Assembly: GCF_003945595.2 (NCBI RefSeq)
Contig: NW_024104909.1
Location: 806,001-870,000, forward strand
Source: Pipra filicauda
Lineage: Eukaryota > Chordata > Aves > Passeriformes > Pipridae
Length of the DNA stretch: 64,000 nucleotides
Direction: 5' to 3'
The notes under the pieces were generated by a model that was not told the DNA's origin, made no database searches, and was given only the letters and a program-made list of their open reading frames with translations. Each line of letters opens with the position of its first letter. Positions within the stretch are counted from its first letter, which is position 1. The position numbers and the translations under genes were made by a program. Shown here piece by piece: positions 14,101-26,661 of this stretch.

Positions 14101-17100
14101 GCTGGGAACAGCATGAATGGCAACAGTGGGGGACCAGGAACTGGGAAAGGGAAAGGTGAAGGAGGCCCCAGGTCAGGAAGAGGGTTTGTGCCCTCTGTGT
14201 ACTCCCATAAGATACAGCTATGGCTGTTCTTGATATCAAGGTTTTATTTTGCTCAAGCCAACCTAGATGCTCGGTGTTACGAGGAACGTGGCTTGCTGGG
14301 CTTGTCAGGTCTGGAGAAAACCAGGCAGGGTTCAGGTAATGAGGCTCTTGCAATTTTGGCACGACCTGGCTCTCTGCAAGCCTCCTCCAGTGTCCAGCAG
14401 TGCTCCTGGGTGGTGTAAGTGTCCCAGAAGAGAGCAGTGTCTCTTAGGGTTGTTTGAAAGCTCAGTAACTTGCAGTGAGGGTCTCGTAGCCATTGGCTGA
14501 GAAATCCTCCTCCAGCCTCTGAGCTGTGCCATGGAACCTGAGCTTTCACCACAACAACCCAAAATGAGCAGCCTTTGAACCTGCAGGCTCCAGTCTGCAG
14601 AGGCAGGAGAAAAAGTCCCAAACATGAGCCAGGGGAGTTTGTCTCCGTGACTTTTCTGTCGACAAAATAGCACCTCTGAACTGCTGTCTGGAGATGAAAG
14701 GTCTTTTGGAGGTGGCTTTTGGCCCCACCACCTACAGCTGGCAGCAGCTGGGAGCCGATTCCTTGTTCAGCTGAGCTGAGCTGGTTCTCTTCAAACCAGC
14801 ACAGGACCAATACTGAGGTGAGGGTCAATGACTGACCCTTCCCATCAGACCTAATTCCTCCTGTGACCACAGGTGAGTCAGTTCAGCACTGAACCCACAC
14901 CAGATTAGTGGCTGTGCTGGAACAGGCTGCTGGGGAGGCTCATCTGCTGCTGTGTGACAGAGACATCAGGCTTTCACAGGAGTTCATGGCCAGGCTTAGC
15001 AGCAATGTGCCATCTTAGGCACAACTTAGAACCACTTCCCTGAGGATAAGGGCTGGAACAGCTCAGTTTAATGCAGTCTGGACTGCTGCAGTGTTGCCTC
15101 TTTGTTTGCATCAAGCTGGGCTGATCTCTTTATGGCCTCCTGGGTTGCAGCATAAACCCCATTTGTCCCTGAGTCCACAGGATCTTTACGATCAGGAGGG
15201 TTTTTAACCAATGTTGGTTTAATGGCTTTGCAAGGGTTCCTTTGACTGGCAGCTTCATGAGTTACAGAGAGAATGGGAATTGGTGTGGCTTTCCCTCCTC
15301 CCTTATGGGTTCAGTGGTTCTGTGATCCCTTTCCTGCCCTTTAGCAGAGGTGACTGTGCAGGGAGCCACCATTAGCAGCTGGGAGGACATGGGAGAAGTG
15401 GAAATGGAGTAGGCTCTGAGAACCATCAGCTGGTGCACATGTTCCCTCCTTCAACTCTGTCTTGGTGACACTGGTGCTGCTGTGAAACAGCTGCATGTTC
15501 TTGGCTGGAAGCACAAGTGAGGTGTTCATTGAGCTGGAAGGGTCTCTGAACCATTGGAGGAACTTCTGGGAGAAAAAATCCAAACTTATTTTATAGCAGC
15601 TTTTTGGAAACCCACTTTCTCACTCTCCTTGCCCAGCTCTTGAAAGTACATCAGAGGGCTGCCCAGCCGCCATCCAGCTCGCTGGGATGCCCAGTCTCTG
15701 GGCAGCACTCTGGAAACTTGCCTGGAGCATCATCAGCCTTACAGCCCTGAGGGAATGAGTGGCTGTTGCAGGGGAAGGAGCTGAGGTGCTGTGGAGAGGT
15801 GGCTGTGGGGATGGGCTGCCTGCCAGGGTGGCAGCAGGGCCTCCCTTTTCCAGGGGGGTTCCCGCCTGGTGATGTTTTCCCAACGTCCCCTCTCTCTCTT
15901 GCCCGCAGAGCTCTGACAACATCCCTCCCGGCTACGAGCCCATTTCCTTGCTGGAAGCGCTGAATGGGCTCCGCTCCGTTTCCCCCTCCATCCCCTCTGC
16001 TCCTCTGTACGATGAGATCAGCTACTCCGGGGTGGTGGATGGGATCCCTCCCGCCAGCCGCCCGCTCGTGGGCATGGACAGAGCCCTGGAGAGCGGCCAC
16101 CAGAAGGGCAAGCGCAGCAAGTCTCCAGACAGGTCAGCATGGGGACAAGGGACACTCCTGCAAGCCCTGAGGGCTTGTGGCCACATACACTTCGAGCCAG
16201 GAGAGGGCTCTGGCTGGTCCCCTCGCTGCTGACTGGGGATTTTAGGAGGCCAGCAGGTACTCGTGCCAGAGAGAGAACTGGGACATCGTCCCTCTGTTCA
16301 GCCTGAGGTTACAGCTTGTGTCTCCTAAAGGCTGGCTGTGCCACCAAAAGAAATAGTATTTTTAGCAAGGAGAATTTAATCTTAGAATCATGGAGTGGTT
16401 TGGGTTGGAAGTGGTCTTAAAGTTCATCTCATTCCACTCCTCTGCCATGGGCAGGGACACCTTCCACTAGCCCAGGTTGTTCCAAGCCCTGTCCAACCTG
16501 GCCTTGAACACTTCCAGGGCTGGGGCAGCCACAGCTTCTCTGGGCAACCTGTGCCAGGGCCTCAGCACTCTCACAAGGAAGACTTTGGATGGAAATGTCT
16601 CCTTCCCAATGCACTGAGTCCCTCAATTTGCATTTGACATCCAAACTTTGTTGGATTTCAGCTTTACATGGAGCTCCACAGGGGCAAAAGAATGGGGAGA
16701 GAAGTGACCTGAATTCAGAGCACAAAGAGCTCAGTTGAGATCCTGTAGTTGTCTGAAGGCTCCTGTTTTTGCTTTGGGATGGAGGGTGTAGGTGAGGATG
16801 CAGGGCTGTAGAGATAGGATCAGCCTGGGTTTGTTCCTGGCACTCCTCCCTGTGCTCCAGCCCAGTTTTCCCCCGGGAAGGGAGTCCAGAAGGTGTGAGG
16901 AGCAGTGTGGGACCTGAGCCTCATGCAAAGGCAGGTTTGTCCAGGCTGTGTTGCTGTGCCAAAGCTCGGCACTCCTTGGCTCTGTCCTGCTGTGCTGCCG
17001 CTCCCCATGGAGCCAATACAGGAGGCCTTGGTGAATTCGGGGAGCTCCTGCTTGTGGGCTTGTGCTGCCCCAGATCCTCCAGGAGCTGTGGTGCTGGTGG

Positions 17101-19767
17101 TTCCCTGCAAATGGAGTTTCTCTTGCCACACAGCACACTACGGTCCCCCTCGTCCCCAATCCACGAGGAGGATGAGGAGAAGCTCTCCGAGGACTCCGAC
17201 TCGCAGCCGGCGCTGAGCGGGGGTGAGCTGGTCCTGAGGGAGACCAGCTCTCCAGAGGTGAGTGTGTGCTCTGCTGGGGAGCTGCCCTGAGCTCTTCTGG
17301 GGGGGCTTCTGGGACAGGGGAGGTGTCTCGTGAAGGGCCATTGCTCAGAGCCTTGGCTGCTTTATTTACCCCTGGGGCTCCATGGGGAAGGATGTAGCCA
17401 CTCCCTGTGCCCCTGACCCCTCTTTGGGAGCAGAGGCATTGGATAACCGCTCCTTTGGAGCCATGTCAGAGCTTACCTTCCCCAGTGTCCTGAGCAGTGT
17501 TTGGGGTAGGGATGGGAGCTGGACCTTGCTGGGATGTAAAACCCCTCCATCCCAGCCCATGGTGCCACAGCATTGGGGGGTGGCCCCTTGGTCCTGCCCT
17601 GGAACAAGTACTGGCCCCAAGTGCAGCTCCCTGGAGAAAGCCAGAGCAGGAGAATGGCACAGCAAAGGCCCCCAGCTGCAGAAATAACCTGTGCTGTCCC
17701 TCCTTACAGAGTGTGGCAGGGGAAGAGATGGAGGAGGCCTCGCCTGTGCAGCAGGGTAGGTGTGAACCTGGCTGTGGGTGCAGCCAGACCTTGGCTTGGT
17801 GTCCAGTGCTGTTGTGGTGGGATGGGGACAATTAGGGAATGAACAGAAACATCCAGTCCCCAAAGTCCATCTCTGAGCCTCTGTGGTTCACCAGGGAAAG
17901 GTGCCAGGGTCTCTTCTGGGAAGTGGGGGAAGAAAATCCACAGATCTCCCTGGTTTATTTGCCAAGCATCTCACCTTGCTCTAAGCTCTACACAAGTAGA
18001 GCTTTTCACACCATGGGCTGTTTCCTTGCACCATTGGGGTCCTGGTGAGAGCACAGTCACAGTACTGGGCATGCAGGATGTGCCCCATGTCTTTGGGATG
18101 GATCTCTAGTGCTCAGCCAGCACCCAGAGGGCACAGGGACGGGGTGAGAGAGGGGTGATGGGCACGTTTTGGGCCATGAGCCTGTGAAAAGGTGGCCCTT
18201 TGCCACCGTGACCTGGGCCAGTCTGAATGGCTCTCCTGGGACCTCTATGGGGCTGGGGGAGCCAGGGAGCTTCCTCATGTGGAAGATCTCCACCCGTGCC
18301 GGCCAGGAGACCCCCAGGGCTGGGCTAGGGGCTGAGGGGCTGAGCTGGGGACTGAGCTGGGGGCTGAGGGGCTGAGCTGGGGGCTGAGGGGCTGTGCGGG
18401 AGGCTGAGGGGCTGAGCTGGGGGCTGAGGGGCTGTACTGTGGCTGGTTAACCGCAGGTGCTGGCCGCCCGCCCTCGGTGGAGGACGTGCTGCAGGACGGC
18501 GGCTGCGGCGAGAGCCGGAGCCTGACACGGTCCGAGAGCGACCCCCCTGTGGACGTGTTCCTGCCAGGTAACGGCCGTGCCGTTGGGGCTGGAGCTGCGG
18601 GGCTGTGCCCGTGGCTCCGGGGCCTGGGGGAGTTGGGGAGTGTGTTCCTGCCCACGGGCAGCTCCAGCTGCAGCCTTGAGATGGGGCAGGAGCGAGCTGC
18701 CCGGAGCAGGGGCTGCTGCTCCCTCCCCCTGGGCAGAGCTGTGGGCGAGGGGGGGGTAACACAGAGGTAACTTGCCCCGCCTTCTCTCTCCTCCTCCCTC
18801 ACCCTTGTGTCTCTGTCCTTCCCCTCCTTCCTCCTCTCTGGGCTGCAGCCACTCCATGGCAGTTTTGTGTGACAGAGGCCTCCTGTGTGCTCCCAAATGT
18901 GCTCCTGCTTTTGGGCAAGGGAGGGGAAGCATCTGGGCCAGTTCCTGGGGGGTGGGGTAGTGTCGTCCCGGCGGGGAGGGGTCCCGTGTGCCGGGGGGGG
19001 GCCCCTGCGCTGTCCTCACCTCTGACTGTTGTCGTTGCAGCCTGTTCTCTTCTGTAGAGTCGCAGTCTGTTCTGAGTTACCTCTCTAATGTCTCCTTCCC
19101 TCTCTGTCTGCCTTCCTCCCTCCTGTCTTGGGCAGCACTGGGTCCTGATTCCTGCTCTGTTGGTATAGAGGAGTAAGCTGGTACGTCTTCTCATTCTTCT
19201 TTACTGTTGTGAGGGGCAGCAGGAGCCCTCCTGGGAATGTGGAATGGGGCTGGTCCTGGCCATGGAGCAGGGAAGGAAGGGGCAGCAAACCAGCCAGGCT
19301 CTGTCCTGGGTCCATTCCCATGCCTGGCACCAGCATCCCTGCTGTCCCTGCGTGCCAGGACCCCAAGCAGGGCAGCAGAAACCCCTGCCCTTCCCACTGG
19401 CTTCTGCTGCCTCGTTGGCACCGTGAACACCCTGCTGGTGTCTCCAGGCTGGTGACAGAGGGTGTGTTGTCCCCTTAGTGTCCTGTGTCCCACCCCTGAT
19501 GCTGAACCTGCATCGGAGGAGATGGAGCACTTGGCTCCAGCCCTGTCTCCCTTGGCCAGCCAGGGCAGGAGGGTTTGGCCGATCCCCCTGCCAGGCCCTT
19601 CCTCTGCCCCCAGGGCTCCCGTTTCCGACGCTGAACCCCCTTCTCCTCTCCCAGGTTCATCCGACTACACCAAGACGCTCCCCGTCCGCGGCACCGGCAG
19701 CCCCACGCAGCCCCTTCTCTTCGAGCAGACCCATCTGCACCTGGAGGACGAGCAGAGCCTCCCGTGA
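2186..19767 (+). CDS. MGRN1: MGRN1, mahogunin RING finger E3 ubiquitin ligase (5' exons outside window)
   Basis: A RING-type E3 ligase; the family is known to ubiquitinate TSG101 and to affect melanocortin signalling and endosomal sorting. Coding exons read here: 2186-2238, 4476-4523, 8524-8592, 10667-10826, 12444-12553, 13434-13505, 15909-16132, 17134-17257, 17710-17755, 18457-18567, then either 19136-19176 or 19655-19767. All have AG/GT borders and compatible phases. Exon 10667-10826 carries the RING: CVVC, then CRH, CLC, NSC and a final CPIC, so all eight zinc ligands are present. Exon 15909-16132 keeps a PSAP motif (15993-16004), the kind of late-domain signal bound by TSG101. The acidic stretch [12 protein letters not shown] is in exon 17134-17257. 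About 350 codons are visible; the N-terminal part lies to the left. RNF157 is the nearest paralogue, but the C-terminus (ending [12 protein letters not shown] in one form) fits MGRN1. Very sure of identity, less so of minor splice choices. Confidence 0.95.
7292..7655 (-). repeat. CR1 LINE 3' fragment
   Basis: Read on the minus strand this is the typical end of an avian CR1 element. It has the text about failing to improve a lone 3' tail: a run around TTGGACATCAGGAAGAA, then GGTTGGACTCGATGATCT, and an end near GATTCTGTGAT. It lies in the MGRN1 intron between 4523 and 8524. It holds no intact reverse transcriptase and is a 5'-truncated copy. The left border is sharp; the right border near 7655 is approximate. 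Confidence 0.85.
13434..13505 (+). other. MGRN1: MGRN1 exon with basic patch and three in-frame donor sites
   Basis: This 24-codon exon follows the exon ending DHDEHS and aligns one-for-one in length with the mammalian segment rich in Lys and Ser. Its second half encodes RKPRRGV, a basic cluster that could act as a nuclear localisation signal. Besides the donor at 13506 (GTAAGT), there are donors at 13455 (GTGAGC) and 13497 (GTAAGA). All leave the frame unchanged, giving 7, 21 or 24 codons. Mouse Mgrn1 is known to make isoforms with and without a nuclear-targeting exon, so use of the first donor is a plausible switch. Isoform use is inference. Confidence 0.7.
16384..16625 (-). repeat. CR1 LINE 3' fragment
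   Basis: On the minus strand this contains the CR1 landmarks CTGGAAGTGTTCAAGGCCAG and TGGAAGGTGTCCCTGCCCAT, and ends near TGATTCT-like sequence. It sits in the MGRN1 intron between 16132 and 17134. It is related to the two plus-strand copies near 50.4 and 51.2 kb. It is truncated and non-coding. The right border is approximate. Confidence 0.85.
18317..18441 (+). repeat. 20-bp G-rich minisatellite before an MGRN1 acceptor
   Basis: About six copies of a 20-bp unit, GGGGGCTGAGGGGCTGAGCT with small changes and one shortened copy. The array ends about 15 bp before the acceptor of the exon at 18457. It therefore takes the place where a polypyrimidine tract would normally lie. G-runs recur every few bases. 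Confidence 0.9.
19136..19176 (+). CDS. MGRN1: MGRN1 alternative terminal exon, form ending SCSVGIEE
   Basis: After a GGCAG acceptor this exon completes the codon opened at 18567 and encodes [13 protein letters not shown] followed by TAA at 19174-19176. The wording matches the C-terminus of a well-known mammalian MGRN1 isoform almost exactly, so it is a true conserved ending. No polyadenylation signal lies close behind it, so its 3'UTR probably continues to the signal at 20180. Confidence 0.88.
19655..19767 (+). CDS. MGRN1: MGRN1 alternative terminal exon, form ending EDEQSLP
   Basis: An acceptor CCCAG at 19654 joins in phase to the donor at 18567 and gives a 37-residue tail, beginning [10 protein letters not shown] and ending HLEDEQSLP, with TGA at 19765-19767. 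The codons are clean and GC-rich in third position, and the exon lies just ahead of the 3'UTR and poly(A) signal. It is a second C-terminus reached by skipping the exon at 19136. Alternative last exons are known in mouse Mgrn1; I infer equivalence rather than having aligned them. Confidence 0.75.
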
Positions 19768-23049
<3,282 letters not shown>

Positions 23050-23203
23050 CCCCACTGTGTGTGCGCTCCAGTATAAGTGGGTGAGCCAAGAGACTTCTTC
23101 CTTTCCGACCTGGGGCTGCAGTGGCTGCCCACGCGACCACACTGCCCAGCCGGGAGGGTCTGGGTTTGTCTGAAGCAGGGAAAAGCGATTTATTTTTATG
23201 GCC

Positions 23204-23209
23204 ATTAAA
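23204..23209 (+). terminator. NUDT16L1: Poly(A) signal ATTAAA of NUDT16L1
   Basis: ATTAAA lies 155 bases after the NUDT16L1 stop in an AT-rich patch (TTTATTTTTATGG just before it). This is the likely main 3' end. Confidence 0.7.
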
Positions 23210-23575
23210 CTCTTAGCGAGCTTCCCAGATCAACCTGCACAGCCCCTGCAGAGAGTTCATGTGCTTACATGAGGGCGCCAGAGCCTTAGAATTATGCTTT
23301 GATTTCAGGGACACACTGCTGCTGTCAGGTCCCCCTTCCATTTTTAAGAAACAGAACATATGAATTTTTTAAATGCCCCGTGCTGACTTGGCTGTGTTGG
23401 CAATGGGCACAGCAGAGTGACGGGGCTGCTGGTCAAGCACATCTGCCCATGTCAGCGACCAGGCCCCTGCTTGGGGTGCTGGTGCAACAGGGCAGCTGTG
23501 CTATGAATTCCCTCTGGGGCGTTAGGGGTGCTCATGTGGGGCCCTACCTGGAGATCTGTGGGAGCAGAAAAGTGG

Positions 23576-23581
23576 AATAAA
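23576..23581 (+). terminator. Possible distal poly(A) signal of NUDT16L1
   Basis: AATAAA on the plus strand, about 530 bases after the NUDT16L1 stop. It could serve a longer NUDT16L1 3'UTR; no other plus-strand gene is visible that would use it. Confidence 0.4.
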
Positions 23582-24260
23582 TGGCTTTGCTGAAAGTTTA
23601 GCAGTTGGGACTGTTCTTGAAGGTTGAGGCTGAGCCTGCAGGACCCAGAGCTGGGGGAAGGTAGGGCTGGGAGGGAGCAGCACCCATCAGCTCCTGCTGC
23701 CACAAGGGTTTGTTCTCTGGACTGTGCCAGGGCCAGAGGTGAAAGATGGGGCCAGAGGCAAAGGACAAGGACAAGGCTGCTGTTGGCAGCCCCTTGGGGC
23801 AGGGGGGCTGTGGGGTGGCTCAGGTGCTGCCCTGCTGCAGCTGTTGAGGTTTTGGGTTAGTCCAGACAGGCTCATGCATCCCAGGGCTCCAGGCAGGAGC
23901 CTGGGAGCAGCCATTTGTGCTGCTGCAGATGCTGAAGCACCTCGTGGGCACTGGCTGTGCCTGCGGGGCCTTTGTCCTGGCTGAAATGTGGGGCAGCCAG
24001 CAAGGAGCCCCAGTCCCTGTGGGGCTCAGGAAAACCCTCCACCCACCATTGGAAGGGCAGGCTCAGTGCTGGAGGAGCTGCTCCCTCTGCCCTGTCCCCC
24101 CCTCTCTGCCTGCTCCAAGCTGATCCCTGGCTTTGCCTGGCAGCAGCTCCCCCAGGATTCCTCCAGCCCCAGTGAGGAGGGTCTGTGGGCACCCCCAGCA
24201 CAAGGTCAGGGCCAGAGCAGTCAGTTGATTCCTGTGCAGGGACAGACAACTCAGAAAAGA
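23582..24260. other. Convergent intergenic gap NUDT16L1-NAA60
   Basis: Moderately GC-rich sequence without a recognisable exon, repeat or RNA gene. It separates the 3' ends of two genes transcribed towards each other. Confidence 0.55.
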
Positions 24261-24267
24261 GGTTTGG

Positions 24268-24273
24268 TTTAAT
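24268..24273 (-). terminator. NAA60: Poly(A) signal ATTAAA of NAA60
   Basis: On the minus strand this reads ATTAAA. I saw no minus-strand AATAAA between here and the NAA60 stop codon, so this is the best candidate for the end of that transcript. Confidence 0.5.
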
Positions 24274-25647
24274 TGAAGACATTTAGCGAGAGGCTCTTCA
24301 ATAAATAACAGGCTGCAAAGTGGGGACAGGGCTAATGCCTCGGGACAGGGTGGCAGGAGGGCACAGACCAGTCACAGCTCCCCTGGGGATGTGCTCCAGT
24401 GCTGCAGAAGTGGAGTGGGGTTGTGTGAGGGGAGAAAGGGGACACACACACACACATATCAGTGCCAGGCACTCAGGAGAGAAAGAGCTTCATTCTGGTC
24501 CAGAGAAAGCAAGTGCTGAGGAAAACCAAGGGCTTGGGCTGCTAAAGAACCTCTAAACTAACAGATGTGTTTAAGTAAAAAGTGGATAAGCAAAAATACC
24601 CCAGACTAAAAAGTGGTAACCCAAATGAGGGTGTTGTGGAACTGAGGCTGGAAGGTGCGTCAGGGGCACTGGGGCTGGAAGGGGTCACTGTGGGCAGCTG
24701 AACTGGAGAGGAATCAGAGACAGATGGGGTAAAAGAGGTCCATTCCGAGGGCAGCCTTGGCATCCTGGGGCTCAGAGGTCTCAAAGGATGGCCTTTCCAC
24801 CAGCACCAGCTTGACTCCTCATAAACACTTCTTTACCTTGTGTCAGTCATTGAGCTATGCCTCTGAGCCCCAGAAGGACTAGCACCTCGCACAAGAGCCT
24901 TGTGCTGCTCCCAGAAGGTCCATGCCAGCCCCTGGGGCTTCCTGCTCTCCAGGGTGGCACTTGTCACACACAGCACCCTCCCCTCCTGTGCCTCCCACCC
25001 CAGGGGCTCAGACACTGACAGGGCTTTCTGTGGCCATCCAGTCTGCAAGGTCTTCTAAGACCCAGCCTGACCTGTAGTGTCACCCCCAGGTCCTGCCCAG
25101 CCCTTGCCAGAGCTGGCAGTGCCAGCACATCCAGGCCCTGCACCAGATGGAGCTTGGACCCCTCTGCTCCAGTGACACGATGGGAGGGGAATGAGGAACA
25201 TGGTGCTGAGCAGGGGAAGAGCCTCAGCCAGGGAAGGAGGATTTGCCATGGGAATGTAGCAGGGCCCATGGCCTGGCTGCAGCTCTGGGGCCTCCACACA
25301 GGCTGGACATGAGCTGCCAGTGAGCAGAGACTCAGGCCCAGCTGGCCCAGCCAGAGGGGTCCTGCAGCCAGGACACTGCCCAGCACAGCGTCAGGGGGTC
25401 AGAGCACAGCCCAGAACACGACAGCGAGCAGCTGGGGCACCTTCCTCAGCAAGGAGAAACTGTTGTGATCTGTGCACACATTCCATCACTCCAGAGCCTG
25501 CAAGAGTCCAGTGCCAAGGGAGGGCACATACAGGGGAGGAGACGGGCTCTGGACCAGACTCTTCACCCCCAGCTCCCGTCCCCTGCTACATTCCAACTTG
25601 GACAGAGGCAGAAAGATCTATACACTATAATACATATATATTTCACT

Positions 25648-25665
25648 ATGAAATAGCAATTTCAT
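25648..25665. repeat. Perfect 7-bp inverted repeat in NAA60 3'UTR
   Basis: ATGAAAT, a 4-base loop AGCA, then ATTTCAT, within an AT-rich island of an otherwise GC-rich 3'UTR. It could form a small RNA hairpin; no function is known. Confidence 0.6.
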
Positions 25666-26661
25666 TCCCTGCCTTCTACTCGATGCATCCTGAATTCTAC
25701 ACTTCTTTGTACATCACTCCAGAGGGCTGGTGGGGCTGGGTAGTTTCTCATGCGAGGCAGTTACTCTCCCTGCAAGTTACCCACAGGAAGCACGAGCAGC
25801 TGATGTGGGAGGACCAAACCATGATTCTCACTCCCCCTTTCCCCTCACCCGGCTCCCCTTTTCCCAGCACAACTCTCCGACTGTCCCCTGCCAGCCGTTC
25901 AGTGGTTCCTCAGTGCACATTCCTGACCCTCCCTCAGCTGCTCTGGGAGCAGTGGGAGCAGCAGCTGAACCCACGTGTATGGAAGGAGCAAACCGGAGGC
26001 GAGGGAGGTGGTGGGGACAGTGCAACATGCACACGGAGTGGTGACGGACACCCAGGCCCGCCCCAGCCCACGGGGGGTCGGGGCTGAGCCCCGGGGTCAA
26101 GTCTGCCAAATGTCAGTCCCTGTGGAACAGGGAGTCCCGCCCAGGGGCTGGGTCACTGGCCAAGAGCTGTCATCACTGGAACCAGCGCAGAGCCGGGTGG
26201 GTCACGTGGAAGGAGGAACGATCCTATGGAAAGAAAAGAGGGCAGGTGTTGTAGGGAAACCAGGTGTTAATGATGGGTCTCTCCAAGCGTGCAGGGGAGC
26301 CACAGTGTTGGGAATGTCAGAGACATGCAATGGCACTGGTAGCAAATGGCCTTCCAGTTCCTGGGCTGGGACACTGAGGGCTCAGTCACTGTGGGTCTTG
26401 CACGCTGCTCCAACATCTGGGAAAAGGAGAGGGACAGCACATTCCACCTTCTGTTGGGCTCTGGGCTCAAGTAAACAAGATCAGAATGCGAATTCCCTTC
26501 AAATGAAACCACAGCAGGAGTTCAGCCACTGGCTGGAGGCAGAAGCACAGAGCTGCCCAGGCACTCCACAGCAGCAGGACGCTCCCACTCCAGGACTGTG
26601 GCCGTGGGGCAGGGAAGGGGCTGTCCCCAGTACCCACCTGGGCTTCCCGCACACCCTGCGG

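Larger units (their letters stand above)
24261..26661 (-). other. NAA60: NAA60 3'UTR
   Basis: From the NAA60 stop at 26662 down to the first good minus-strand signal, ATTAAA at 24268-24273, no other gene signal is seen. A long 3'UTR of about 2.4 kb is therefore the simplest reading. It contains a short CA run (24441-24456) and an AT-rich patch with an inverted repeat at 25648. The 3' end has no direct proof. Confidence 0.55.
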
